The notes: generated by a model from the sequence alone, not told the origin. Shown: positions 20,047-29,003, numbered from the stretch's first letter. The stretch: DNA of 64,000 bases from Helicobacter sp. NHP19-012 (GCF_019703325.1 NZ_AP024819.1:1054001-1118000); one strand, 5' to 3'. A program made the numbers and translations.

Positions 20047-20166
20047 TTACCGGGAGTACTTTTTAAGTAAATCAGGGTTGTTGGTGTATTGGAGTTCTAA
20101 AGTGCTAAACCCACCTAAGTCGTTCTTTAGGGTTTTAAGCCGTTGAACCAAGGTGTCGCTATCCAT
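20047..20166 (-). CDS. 39-residue plasmid-type open frame
   Basis: MDSDTLVQRLKTLKNDLGGF and then STLELQYTNNPDLLKKYSR, a plausible amphipathic start of a protein in the upstream part of the rep operon. The ribosome-binding site is weak. It may be the N-terminus of the hypothetical protein at 19678-20010, separated by a frameshift and stop. Confidence 0.3.
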   Translation of the reverse strand: MDSDTLVQRLKTLKNDLGGFSTLELQYTNNPDLLKKYSR

Positions 20167-20292
20167 TTTTATATCTTGTCTAATTTACCGCAATTTCGTT
20201 GCCGAAAGCGACTCTTATTGATTTTTTTACTTAAGTTTTAATGCCAAATCTATTCGGTCTTAATATATAATTTTAAAAAGTTATGCTAAAGA

Positions 20293-20328
20293 CGGAATTT
20301 ATAGCTTTAATATGCGGAATTTATGGCT
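20293..20328. repeat. Two iteron-like direct repeats, 22 bp apart
   Basis: CGGAATTTATAGCT at 20293 and CGGAATTTATGGCT at 20315 are spaced exactly 22 bp, about two helical turns, in an AT-rich segment upstream of the rep operon. That spacing is typical of Rep-binding iterons at a plasmid origin. Only two copies are clear. Confidence 0.4.
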
Positions 20329-20928
20329 AAACCCCCTCGCCGTACATTAATATGCCTTAAAAAGGGTCTAAAAAAGCTATCTTTTTAAAAGCCGCGTGCG
20401 GGCGCGCACTTGCCCGTGTTACATATTTCCTCTTTCTTCTGTGAAAAAAATTTTTTGAGTTTTGTTGAAAAGTTGGTTGAGTGAGTTTAAGGTAAGCCAA
20501 GCTTGCGCTTGGCATCTATAAGTCTTGGGGGCAAGCCCTAAACCCCCAAGAGAGGGTTTTGAAATGAGGATTAAATATTTAGTCTTTAAAGTGTCTATGG
20601 TTGTGGGGGTAATCATGTTTCTTGGGGAGAGGGTGAAAAACTGGTCAATTAGGACAATTATATCTTTGGATAACAAAATAGAGAGAAGCCATAAAACAAA
20701 GATAGCGTTTAAAGCGCTTTTAAAGGGTCGTAGAGTGAAAGGTTAGGGGGCGGGAGTTCAAACTATGGTTTATGGGTTAAAAGTGGTTGTGAGGCAACAA
20801 CAAAATAACAAAAAATAGAAAAAAACACTGGACTTCAGCAAAAGTTCACCAAGCTAACAAACCAATCAAACTCCCCCACACCTTAAAGGAATCAACATAA
20901 AACTAAACCTTGATCTAAGTTCTGCAGT
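20329..20928. other. Plasmid-end non-coding region
   Basis: No gene with convincing support. Weak frames exist on both strands (20419-20676 minus, 20525-20746 plus) and run through the two stem-loops described separately. I see no ribosome-binding site of note. Confidence 0.3.
20496..20550. other. Two adjacent perfect stem-loops (oriT or origin candidate)
   Basis: The first stem is GCCAAGC/GCTTGGC with a 4-nt loop (20496-20513). The second is CTTGGGGG/CCCCCAAG with an 11-nt loop (20524-20550). They lie 10 bp apart near the end of the integrated plasmid remnant. Paired hairpins like this are typical of an oriT nic region or single-strand origin. They lack a U-tract, so a terminator is less likely. 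Confidence 0.4.
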
Positions 20929-21899
20929 CTACTTTTTAAGCAGCGCTTCCACGCCCGAATACGCTTGCACAAAATCAGGCAGGCGTGTACCTTGAATGCT
21001 GATGGCATTTAAGGTAGCATTGATTTCTTGCATTTCGCTAGGGCTTAACTTTAACGCACTAGAAGCGGTGTTGGCTAGCATGTGGTCTTTGTTTGTTGTG
21101 CCGGGGATGGGCACGATATAGGGCTGAGCTAACAACCACACTAGGGCAATTTAAAGCGGGTGTGGCGTTTTTCTTTAACGCCCACTCTTGTAACAAATGG
21201 ACTAATTTTAAGTGGGGACTCACTCTACAAACTCACCTATTCGGTGTTGAACGTCTATGTCTTCTAACAGGCTTGCCATTTCTTGTATAAGGACGCACTG
21301 TAACTATTTTTCTACCTCCCCTTGTCTGTGCCATTGCATCACCACCTTTCTATGACAGACTTCCTCAGATCGGTTTAAACAAGATTCATTAAATCCCCCA
21401 CAGCCCCCGCGACATCCTCAATGGGGACTTGTGGATCGACTCTATGCTGGTAGAGCAAGTCAATGTAATCGGTGCGCAGTCGTTTAAGCATATTATGCAC
21501 GACTATTTTAATGTGCTTGGGGTCGCTGTTTAAGCCGGGGAGCCGTTTGCCCGTTTTTTGATCGATATTCCAATCAAACTTAGTCGCCACCACCACCTGC
21601 TTTCTAAAGGGCGCGATCGCCTCGCCTAAAATCCTCTCAGACTCAAAAGGTCCGTAAGCCTCTGCTGTGTCAAAAAAAGTTACCCCCTCCTCAAAAGCTC
21701 GGCGGATCACGGTGATCATTTCGGGGCGATAGGGTGTAGTGGTGTCGTATTTGCGTCCCATGTTCTGCACCCCAAGCCCCACACAAGAAACCTCTAATTT
21801 GCCTAAAAAACGCTTTTTGGGCGGATTTTTAGGCACTATCTTTCTCTGCCCTCTAGCCTCTAGTGCCCCCAAAGGGAGCAAAGACCCCCAATGAGTCAC
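20929..21899 (-). pseudogene. Aldo/keto reductase, internal deletion
   Basis: The N-terminal half (21899-21375) has the family active-site block FFDTAEAYGPFESERILGEA and ATKFDWNIDQKTGKRLPGLN. The C-terminal end (about 21150-20929) has PIPGTTNKDHMLANTASSAL and VQAYSGVEALLKK. About 90 residues in between are lost and replaced by some 220 bp that carry a small basic gene (21233-21334). The enzyme would have reduced an unknown carbonyl with NADPH. A remnant of a Tat-type leader may lie before the start. It is clearly inactive. Confidence 0.75.
21233..21334 (-). CDS. 33-residue very basic peptide
   Basis: ATG at 21334 preceded by GAAAGGTGG. The peptide (MAQTRGGRKIVTVRPYTRNG, then KPVRRHRRSTPNR) carries the pattern V-x-x-Y-T-R-x-G-K-x-V-x-x-H-x-R-S-x-P, a short motif seen in many bacterial and phage proteins of unknown function. 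It sits exactly in the deletion of an aldo/keto reductase gene and so probably arrived with mobile DNA. Net charge is strongly positive, which fits nucleic-acid binding. Confidence 0.5.
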   Translation of the reverse strand: MAQTRGGRKIVTVRPYTRNGKPVRRHRRSTPNR

Positions 21900-21928
21900 T
21901 AGCTAGCTGCGCCGCTTGGGTTAAGCTC

Positions 21929-22659
21929 TTATTTACCCGTTTTTCGGCTAATTTTTGGGGGTATCTCTTCCCGAGATAAAATCCACGATAAAGCAATTTG
22001 GGCGGGGGTGGCGTTTTTGGCTTTGGCCATGTCTTGCACCAACTCCACTAGGGTGTAGTTTTGGGCTAGGTTTTCTGGGCTAAACTTGGGCACGATATTT
22101 CTAAAGTCCTCTTTAAAAAAGTGGTGTTTTTGGCAAATTTGCCCCCTAAAAAGCCCTTGCCTAGAGGTGAAAAGGCAACATAGGTAATGTTATGTGCCTC
22201 ACAAAGCCTCGCTCATCCCCCACGCTTTGATTTTGCCCTCTTTAATGAGCTCTTGCATTGTGTGGGCAACTTCTTCTATGGGTGTGTTGGTATCCATGCG
22301 GTGCTGATAATACAAATCCAAACATTCTATGCCTAGGCGTTTTAAACTCCCCTCTAGGGCTTGGCGTATGTTGGTAGGGCTGGAGTCGGTTTTTAAAGCC
22401 CACCCCCTTCTTCATCCTTATAAATCCTGAATTTGCTTGCAATGACAACCTTGTCCCTAAAGAGTTTAATGGCTTCGCCTAAGAGCTCCTCGTTGTAAGC
22501 CCCATAACCTTAAGCTGTGTCAAAAAAGTTAATGCCAAACTCAAAGGCTTTATGTATGAGTTTAGTCATTTCTTTTTTGTCATGCACTTCACCATAGCCA
22601 AAACTCATGCCCATACAGCCCAAAGCCAAAAGGCTGACTTGAAAGTGTCCTAACACCAT
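21929..22659 (-). pseudogene. Second aldo/keto reductase, stop codon and frameshifts
   Basis: Starts at 22659 (MVLGHFQVSLLALGCMGMSF). The conserved active-site block reads INFFDTA-stop-GYGAYNEELLGEAI, so a TAA replaces a residue at the catalytic region. Later pieces in other frames include DKVVIASKF and, near the end, YTLVELVQDMAKAKNATPAQ and IALSWILSREEIPP. It lies upstream of the other broken reductase on the same strand. The MerR relic at 22802-23156 would have been its natural regulator. Confidence 0.7.
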
Positions 22660-22729
22660 GTGTCATAAATTCTCTTTAATTTTGAAGGTGTTTAGGATTA
22701 TAAAACCTGACACCTAGTGTTTGTCAAGG

Positions 22730-22771
22730 GGGCACAATGCAGTTGTGCCCTTAAACAATGCAGTTGTGCCC
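22730..22771. terminator. Hairpin and short tandem repeat
   Basis: GGGCACAA/TTGTGCCC forms an 8-bp stem (22730-22750). The AATGCAGTTGTGCCCTTAA segment is then repeated once in tandem. It lies between the MerR relic and the reductase pseudogene and probably acted as a terminator. Confidence 0.4.
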
Positions 22772-22801
22772 TTAACAAAGATTTTACCCCTATTTGTTTT
22801 G

Positions 22802-23156
22802 TCAAGGGGTCTTTTTAGGTTTGCCCGTGTAGGCAGGGCTTAGGGGGTTAAAGTCCTTTTGCTCTTTGATCATTTGCGTATAGAGTGCGATTTTATGGGC
22901 GATTTTAGCTTCTGCTTGGTGCAAGGTGTCTAGCTGAAGGCGTAAATCTTTAAGCTGTTGCCCTAAAATCGCCTTGCGTTGTGGGGCACTTTTCATGCCT
23001 TGTTGAGATAAGTGGATATAGTCTTTATCGTGGCTAGGGGCATGCCACACGCACGCAAGCACTGCACCCACTCTACCCACGCGACATCGCTTTGAGAGAA
23101 GTAACGCACGCCATTAGAATCGCTTTGCACAAATGGGAATAGCCCTTTATCGCACT
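22802..23156 (-). pseudogene. MerR-family regulator, 5' truncated and frameshifted
   Basis: The upstream frame gives GLFPFVQSDSNGVRYFSQSD and VAWVEWVQCLRACGMPLATI, the wing and second helix region of MerR regulators. After a frameshift near 23050 another frame gives the C-terminal dimerisation helix (QQLKDLRLQLDTLHQAEAKI) to the stop at 22802. The first recognition helix is missing. MerR proteins of this subgroup usually control neighbouring oxidoreductase genes, consistent with the two broken reductases downstream. Confidence 0.65.
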
Positions 23157-23169
23157 AAAAACGGATTTT

Positions 23170-23400
23170 ATGCGAAGGGATGCCCGTTTGCGGGCTTTGG
23201 AGCAAGGGCATTTTGGCGATTGCAAGCATATCACAAAGTCTATCTTTGAGTTGCGTGTCCATGTGGGACCAGGCTATCGCCTCTATTGTTCCAAGCAAGG
23301 CGACACTTTAGTGATTTTGCTCTGTGGAGGCGACAAAAGCACGCAAAAAAGAGATGTTGAAAAAGCCCAAGAGATTTTAAAGGAGTTTCCATGGAAGTAA
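23170..23400 (+). CDS. RelE/HigB-type toxin (HI1419 family), N-terminally truncated
   Basis: 76 residues: RRDARLRALEQGHFGDCK, then IFELRVHVGPGYRLYC, and the hallmark LVILLCGGDKSTQKRDVEKA. Members of this family are ribosome-dependent mRNases of about 100 residues. Here the first 20-25 residues, including the first helix, are missing, so the ATG at 23170 is probably not original. It overlaps the antitoxin by 10 nt, the usual arrangement for this toxin-first type. Likely inactive. Confidence 0.7.
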   Translation: MRRDARLRALEQGHFGDCKHITKSIFELRVHVGPGYRLYCSKQGDTLVILLCGGDKSTQKRDVEKAQEILKEFPWK

Positions 23401-23615
23401 CTTTTAGCCCCTTTAGCGTGGTGGAATTTTTGAATAGCGATGAAAAGCGTTTATCTTATCTCAATGCAGTTTTAGAGGATGGGGACTTAGTGGAATTGCA
23501 AGATGCGTTAGAGGTGATTGCCAAATCTAAGGGGGTGGAGCTCCCCAAGGGAGATAGCCTCTTGGAGCTAGTGAAGTATTTGGGCTTTAACCTGCAAGCG
23601 CAAGCCAAGCATTGA
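23391..23615 (+). CDS. Antidote protein of the HigB-like pair, HTH segment missing
   Basis: 74 residues starting with FSPFSVVEFLNSDEKRLSYL and NAVLEDGDLVELQDALEVIA, the N-terminus of the addiction-module antidote family (about 95-100 residues). The usual helix-turn-helix stretch after IAKSKGV (family pattern MTQIAKETGLSRE) is absent, and the sequence jumps to LLELVKYLGFNLQ, the family's C-terminal helix. An in-frame deletion therefore removed DNA binding and left a minimal protein. Ribosome-binding site AAGGAGTTTCC lies inside the toxin gene. Confidence 0.65.
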   Translation: MEVTFSPFSVVEFLNSDEKRLSYLNAVLEDGDLVELQDALEVIAKSKGVELPKGDSLLELVKYLGFNLQAQAKH

Positions 23616-23848
23616 TTAAGGTTCATGGGTCATAGGGGTGACAATTGGTGTTGTATGGCTTAGGGGTAAAGTGTTGATTGTAGAGGCTATATGACCTAAA
23701 GAAAAGGTATAAAGAGAAGGGGGCAAGCTAGACAAGTTGGGAAGATAGCCATAGAACGCTCAAAAACGCTCTACAATCGATTTTGAGGGCTTAGTAATGT
23801 TTTTGTACTGCCTTGGCGTTCTACGAGCCTTCTAGGGGACCAAAAACG
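23616..23848. other. Non-coding gap
   Basis: Between the antidote gene and the convergent AT-hook pseudogene. Nothing supportable seen. Confidence 0.3.
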
Positions 23849-24225
23849 CTATGTGTTCTCTGGGTCAGTCTTTGGGGCTGTTGGTTCATTGTCTTTTTTG
23901 CCCTTTTTCTTGGTCTTAGTTTTCGTGGCTTTGGGTTTCGTGGATGATTTTGTGGGCTTTGTGGGTTCTGTGAGCTCTAGTAGCTTGTTGTGGGGCTTGG
24001 GTTATTCTTTCTTGGGACGACCTACGGGTCGTTTAGGTGCATTGCTAGGTTTTTTAGCTTTTGTGGCAGTCAGCATGGTCTCAAAAGCCTTCTCGATCCC
24101 ATCCCCAAAGCTCTCTCGTATTGCTCTAGCAAGTTTGCTTTTTTTCATGGCGGCATGGTGGCTTTAATCTTTTGGAGCTCATCGTAGTGTTTGCCTATGT
24201 CGGCAATGGTGTTAAGTTCAAACAT
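23849..24225 (-). pseudogene. AT-hook, Lys/Thr/Pro-rich DNA-binding protein, broken
   Basis: Starts at 24225 (MFELNTIADIGKHYDELQKI). One frameshift near 24150 leads to KKSKLARAIRESFGDGIEKA and then KRPVGRPKKE, a clear AT-hook core (RPVGRP). A TAA stop follows at 24002-24004, but the same frame continues with a basic tail (TEPTKPTKSSTKPKATKTKT, KKKGKKDNEP) to 23849. The original would be about 125 residues and histone-like in composition. On the opposite strand a hydrophobic frame exists (23853-24167) but it is a shadow. Confidence 0.55.
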
Positions 24226-24344
24226 TGTTTTTGTTCTTTTTTGGGGTTTTATGTGAGATATTTTTAAAAATTAAGTTGCAAATCTACGCAAGGTTTACAA
24301 AATATGGTTATAACGGCTGTATTTTTTACAAAGGATGGATCGAC

Positions 24345-24674
24345 ATGCAGTCTTTCAAATTAGGGATTTCTACTCTGATTTTCGCAGGTTTGTGCACCAC
24401 TCTATCAGCATCGACAAAAGAAGTTTCGTATCAAAATACAAATGATACAGACCTCATTAAGTTGGCTGGCAAAATTTCTCCCAAAGAAGAACCCGATTAT
24501 GCTATGGAGCTTCACAAACGGGCTGAGAAAATGAATCCCAAACAACGCAAAGAGTTTTATCGAGAGGTTATTGCTACGGCAGATAAAAATATTGCTAATG
24601 CGGTTATGGAAAATATCAGCAAACGCATGGATGAGCTATCTGCGTGGCAGTCCAAGCTAGAATTGCCAAGATGA
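24345..24674 (+). CDS. DUF1104 secreted protein
   Basis: 109 residues, start at 24345 with AAAGGATGG upstream. A signal peptide (LGISTLIFAGLCTTLSAS) is followed by the DUF1104 pattern known from Helicobacter: TDLIKLAGKISPKEEPDYAM, ELHKRAEKMNPKQRKEFY. The mature protein is small, helical and probably periplasmic or secreted. The function of the family is unknown. It is a stand-alone gene. An in-frame extension back to 24225 is not supported. Confidence 0.75.
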   Translation: MQSFKLGISTLIFAGLCTTLSASTKEVSYQNTNDTDLIKLAGKISPKEEPDYAMELHKRAEKMNPKQRKEFYREVIATADKNIANAVMENISKRMDELSAWQSKLELPR

Positions 24675-25217
24675 CCCGTGCATTAATGTAGTCAAAGAAT
24701 TAAAACTGGAGGGTTATGTCTAAGCTAGATGGGGTGGAAGTTTATTTTTAATTTCTCTCTTACCTCCGTAGGGACAAACTAACCAAAACAAAGCTTGCGG
24801 GATGTCCTACGCTAGTGGGGCCACAGCACTATGCGCTATGGCCCCCCAAAGAGTTTCGTTCGCAAGCTCGCTTGGTTGTATGCTACTCAAACGCCGTGGG
24901 GCTTTCTAGTGGATTAAGGGATTTTTTCTCAAGCACATAACCTTGCCCGCTCCACTTGTAGTATTTTCGCCCTAGTAGCTCCCAAAGGCTTAGGTCAAGT
25001 TCATCGGGGGTTGCCTAACCTTTTACTTGCCAATACACGCAAAATGACTAGCTTTTATCCACGCTTATTAAGCTATTTGTAAGCTATTTGTAAGTTAGTC
25101 CAGCGCAGGATATTTTCCAAAATGCTTCCTAATCCGCCCCATTTGTTTTATTTAGCCCCATAAGAAATGCTACAATAACACCAGCGGACTAATCGCAATC
25201 ATCTTTTGGAGGTTTTT
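24675..25217. other. Intergenic region with a strong hairpin and a gene fragment
   Basis: GGGGCCA/TGGCCCC forms a stable hairpin at 24817-24845, further paired inside (AGC/GCT). On the minus strand 25012-24893 a fragment reads LDLSLWELLGRKYYKWSGQG and ends SLNPLESPTAFE. It looks like the C-terminus of a lost gene I cannot identify. The rest (25013-25205) is AT-rich and should contain the promoter of the following operon. Confidence 0.4.
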
Positions 25218-26324
25218 ATGAAAAAACATGTGGTGTTTTTTGAGGCTGTGGGCGGGACGGACAAAGGCAGGGACGGGCATAGACGCGACACCGTGCCCAT
25301 GATGGACTACCTTGGAAAACTGGGCTGGCACGCTGAGGTGGTGCAGCTCACCGATGCCCTTTTAAAAGACGCTGAAAAGACCAAAGAGGTTTATGCGTAT
25401 GTGCAAAAGGTTGCCGATGCCTATGTTTCACGGGTCAATCCGGGTAACCTTAAAGAGGAAAAACTCTACTTTGACTTGCTGCGCAAACTCTGCGACAATG
25501 GCGTGATTGGCATGCCCCACCCCGATGCGATGATTGGCTACGGGGCTAAGGACGCACTCACTAAGTTAGCCGACACTGAGTTAGTGCCCGATGACACCTA
25601 CGCCTACTACGACCCCGCTGAAGCTAAACGCATTGGCGTGGCTTGGGGCGATCAGCATGATTTGAAAAAGACTTTCCCCAAGACTTTAGCCAAAGGCGAA
25701 AGGGTCTTAAAGCAAAATCGTGGCTCTACGGGTGAGGGCATTTGGCATGTGCAAGTTGAAGAGCCCCTGCCTGAGGGAGCTAGCGAAGTGCCCCTCAATG
25801 CCAAAATCAAATGCATTGAAGCAGTAGATAACCATGTGGAGCACAGACAGTTGGGCGAATTTATGGATTTTTGTGAAAAATACCTAGTCGGGGACAATGG
25901 CATGTTGGTGGATATGACTTTCTTGCCCCGCATTAAGGAGGGTGAGATTCGCATTTTAATGCTCTACAAACACCCCATTTATGTCGTGCATAAAAAACCC
26001 GCCGAGGGCGCAGATGCGTTTAGTGCGACCTTGTTTAGCGGGGCGAAATACCGCTACGACAAACCCGAGCAATGGGATGACTTGGTGCATTACTTCTTAA
26101 GGCAGCTGCCCCATATCCAAACCAAGTTGGGCAATTACGACCTGCCCCTCATTTGGACAGCAGATTTTATTTTAGACACCGATGAGCACGGCAAAGACAA
26201 ATACATTTTAGGCGAAATCAACTGCTCTTGTGTGGGCTTTACAACCCCCGTAGAGTTCTTAGACAAAACCGCCCGCAAAGTCGCCAACACGATCATTGAC
26301 ATTGTAGAGGACAAATTAAGCTAG
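25218..26324 (+). CDS. Cj0069-family ATP-grasp-like protein
   Basis: 368 residues. The start is 25218 with GGAGG 5 nt before it (25208-25212). The sequence resembles the Campylobacter Cj0069 family, glutathione-synthetase/ATP-grasp in style: VLKQNRGSTGEGIWHVQVEE (nucleotide loop), MLVDMTFLPRIKEGEIRILM, WTADFILDTDEHGKD and YILGEINCSCVGFTTPVEFL, where Glu and Asn would bind Mg-ATP. It would ligate an unknown carboxylate and amine in the cytoplasm. It ends 12 nt before an LRAT-like gene, so the two probably work together. Codon use is core-like and the gene is intact. Confidence 0.75.
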   Translation: MKKHVVFFEAVGGTDKGRDGHRRDTVPMMDYLGKLGWHAEVVQLTDALLKDAEKTKEVYAYVQKVADAYVSRVNPGNLKEEKLYFDLLRKLCDNGVIGMPHPDAMIGYGAKDALTKLADTELVPDDTYAYYDPAEAKRIGVAWGDQHDLKKTFPKTLAKGERVLKQNRGSTGEGIWHVQVEEPLPEGASEVPLNAKIKCIEAVDNHVEHRQLGEFMDFCEKYLVGDNGMLVDMTFLPRIKEGEIRILMLYKHPIYVVHKKPAEGADAFSATLFSGAKYRYDKPEQWDDLVHYFLRQLPHIQTKLGNYDLPLIWTADFILDTDEHGKDKYILGEINCSCVGFTTPVEFLDKTARKVANTIIDIVEDKLS

Positions 26325-26336
26325 CAAGGATTACCC

Positions 26337-26846
26337 ATGTTGCCCTTAATTTTTGGCTTACCGGCTGCGCTCAATCTAGCCGAGTCTTTTATTGACAATG
26401 TTTTAAGGGACAGGGTTACCCCTAAGCTGGGCAGCATTTTATACTGCCGCCTCGTGGGCCCCACCACCCACACGGGGATTTATGTCGGCGATCAGCAGAT
26501 CGTGGAGCTCTTAGGCTCGGGCGAGGTGAAACTCTCTAGCCCTAAAGAGTTTATCAGCGGGACACAAGCAGTGAGTATTTATGTGGCGTGTAAGGGGAGC
26601 GAGGCGGTGGGCTTTGCCAAAGCCGCCGAGCGTGCCCGTGCCCTTGTGGGCAAAACCCTAGACTACCCCACAATGGGCATCCCCACAGAAAAGCACGAAC
26701 GCAACTGCCATTGTTTCGTCTATGAATGCTTGACTGGCGAACATGACAGCCAAAAATGGACCTTACTGGACATTGAAAACAAATTTCGGGGGGAATATTT
26801 TGACAACTGGCGGGTATGGGACTTGAAAAGTGAGGAGTTGTTTTAA
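26337..26846 (+). CDS. LRAT/NlpC-P60-like cysteine hydrolase or acyltransferase
   Basis: 169 residues, ATG at 26337 after CAAGGATTACCC. The papain-like LRAT pattern is visible: GSILYCRLV, His45 in HTGIYVGD, and the catalytic Cys124 in RNCHCFVYE (family NC-x-x-F-V). Such proteins hydrolyse or transfer acyl or amide bonds. There is a possible N-terminal hydrophobic segment but no clear signal peptide. The ATP-grasp gene upstream suggests a make-and-break amide pair. The substrate is unknown. Confidence 0.65.
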   Translation: MLPLIFGLPAALNLAESFIDNVLRDRVTPKLGSILYCRLVGPTTHTGIYVGDQQIVELLGSGEVKLSSPKEFISGTQAVSIYVACKGSEAVGFAKAAERARALVGKTLDYPTMGIPTEKHERNCHCFVYECLTGEHDSQKWTLLDIENKFRGEYFDNWRVWDLKSEELF

Positions 26847-26963
26847 AACTGCGAGATTTATCAAAAGAGTTACAAGGCATCCACAACTGAGCAAAAAAAA
26901 AGATAACCCCCATTCACCTATCCATGCTACAATCCCTTTCTATTCATAACAAAAGGATCACAG

Positions 26964-28664
26964 ATGCAACAGGCACATAGCAACCTAAGCCAACAGCTAA
27001 AAGCCACAAAACGCGCCCACAGATTATTTTTATCGGTGTTGGAGGATATGGGGGGGGGGGGGTGATTTAACTCCCCTTAAAGAAGAGTTAGAGGATTTAA
27101 ACACAAAATTCACTCATCTTTTAGACGCACTCGCCACTTTCAGCAAAGCTTTAGAAACTGCCTACAACCAAAGCACAGAGGACGACACAGAGTTGGAAAA
27201 TGCCTTAGCACAATTTAAAAAATGCAAGGTGAAAACAGCCACCCACTTAAACGCTCTCATAAACGCCACAGAGAGCCCCCAAGCTTTAGAAAACGCCAAG
27301 AACTTAGCCAAATCCTTAGAGGATTTAGCAAATTTGTTAAGTGCCCTGCAAGAAAGCCACGCCCCCCTTCTACAAGGCACAAACACAAATACTAGCCAAA
27401 ACACCAACCACACACAAGCCATACAAACAACCCAAAGCACACAATCTAGCAATGCCCCTGAAGTTAAACCCCTATGGCAATATGGAGCAAATACCTTACA
27501 AGCCTTTAAAGACTATATGAAGGCTAAAGACTTGGGGAGTGCCAGCGCTTGGCTAGAGCTGGGTAAAATGGCGTATGAGGGGATTGTGTTATACCCCGAT
27601 AACAATGTCGCCATGCGTTGTTTTGAAAAGGCGATTGAGTTAGGCTCAGTTGGGGCAATGGTGGAGCTAGGCAAAATATACATGGAGAATGGGGACACAC
27701 AAATTACAGAGTATGGCAGTGGGGAGGTGATTAGTGGGGAGGAAGTGATAAGTGCGTTAAACCCCTAAAAGACGACCTAGAGAGCGAGGATTATTTAACA
27801 ATTTTCAAACATTGCCAAGTCTTTAAAGACAAAACCTTAACAAATTGCCAAGAAAAAGCTAAAGAGCTGTTTGAAAAAGCGGTGGGCTTAGGGGAGGGTA
27901 GGGGGTATGTGGGGTTAGCTGAAATGTTTCTTTATTATAAAGACGATGATGACATGGCAAAAACATATTATACTCAAGCCATGCAGTTTTTAAAAACCCA
28001 AGCCCAAAAGGGCGATGTGGAGGCTTACGCTCTGTGGGGTATAGCTTTAAAAGAGGTTAGCGGTTATCATAGCAAGCGAGAAGTCATGCAACTCTACCAA
28101 AAAGCCATCGATTTGGGCTATGTGGATGCTTACGACTGTTTGGCAGGTTTGGACTATGAACGAGCGGATGATTACCGCAAACAAGGGGCTAGGTTAGGCA
28201 GTGGCGAATGTGCTAAATTTTTACGCCCTTCAATGGATAACCTACCATATGAGGGTAGGGATGATTTAGAGGATTTTAAGCTGGCTGCCACACAAGCCAT
28301 AGAGTTCATGGATAGACTCATGGAGTGTCTTAAAATCCAAAAATTTGTCGCTTTGCACTGCCGACACCACAGAGTATTTTTAAGACTATTGGAGAACCTC
28401 AGTTTAGCAAAGGCAATCAATGGGCATATCGGCTTACACAATGTCGAGCGTTATGAAGCGTTGTTAGAGCTTAAAATCAAAGAAATTGCCGATACCCTAG
28501 ACCGCCCAAATGCTCGCTTTGCAAAAATTTTAGGGCGAAACCAGTGGCGTTTTGACGCTTTTGCAGATTACACAAATCTTAGAGTATTTGCCAAACCTTA
28601 TGATAGTGGCTATCAAAGAGTGAATACTGATGGGGAAGTTGAATTTGATGATAGCCTCTTGTGA
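26964..28664 (+). pseudogene. Phase-variable SLR protein, currently OFF
   Basis: The start at 26964 has AAAAGGATC upstream. 29 codons lead into a run of twelve G (27051-27062), after which this frame meets TGA. With 11 or 14 G the frame would continue as GDLTPLKEELEDLNTKFTHL through a Lys/Thr-rich helical part and SLR units (DLGSASAWLELGKMAYEGIV, AMRCFEKAIELGSVGAMVEL). A second shift near 27700-27765 is needed to reach the last part (QLYQKAIDLGYVDAYDCLAG and a C-terminal domain, FMDRLMECLKIQKFVALHCR). There is no obvious signal peptide. The full product would be about 565 residues. Confidence 0.7.
27051..27062. repeat. G12 mononucleotide tract
   Basis: Twelve G near the 5' end of the SLR gene, the classic position for slipped-strand phase variation in Helicobacter. 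The counted length leaves the gene out of frame. Confidence 0.8.
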
Positions 28665-29003
28665 TGCCGATAACACCCCAGCCTATGGGACAACCCATAA
28701 CACCCCCCCAAATAGGGCTGGTCTTTGCCCTAGCGTTGATCGCCTCCCTAAAACCGCCCCCCAAAGCCAAAAAATGGGGGCAATCTCTCCCCTATAGTCC
28801 TAGCCCTAAAAAGGGGGTGATGAGAAATGAGGGACAAAAGGGGGGATACACCCAAAAGTGGGGGCTATCCTAAACAAGAGCGTTGTCTAAGAGAGGTTAG
28901 ATTTTAGGGTTTTGCTTTATATGTGGCGTAATCGCCATTTCTAGCCCTTGTTGATCGAGCACACCCACAGCGACCCCAACCACATTAAGCCTTTAGCTCT
29001 AGC
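28665..29003. other. Convergent intergenic gap
   Basis: Lies between the SLR gene and the convergent membrane-protein gene. It is rich in runs of C and G (for example around 28740-28790), with no ribosome-binding site and no recognised motif. A possible frame at 28661-28873 has no support. Confidence 0.35.

Noticed and set aside
20419..20746. Short frames on both strands near the twin hairpins
   Set aside because: Both run through the inverted repeats and have poor composition and no start signal.
23853..24167. A hydrophobic plus-strand frame resembling a membrane protein
   Set aside because: It is the complement of the Lys/Pro/Thr-rich AT-hook relic and has no ribosome-binding site.
24817..24845. 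A fourth toxin cassette suggested by CCACAGCACTAT shared with cassette 1
   Set aside because: No hydrophobic 18-codon frame, no leader and no Shine-Dalgarno hairpin. Only a short shared string and a hairpin.
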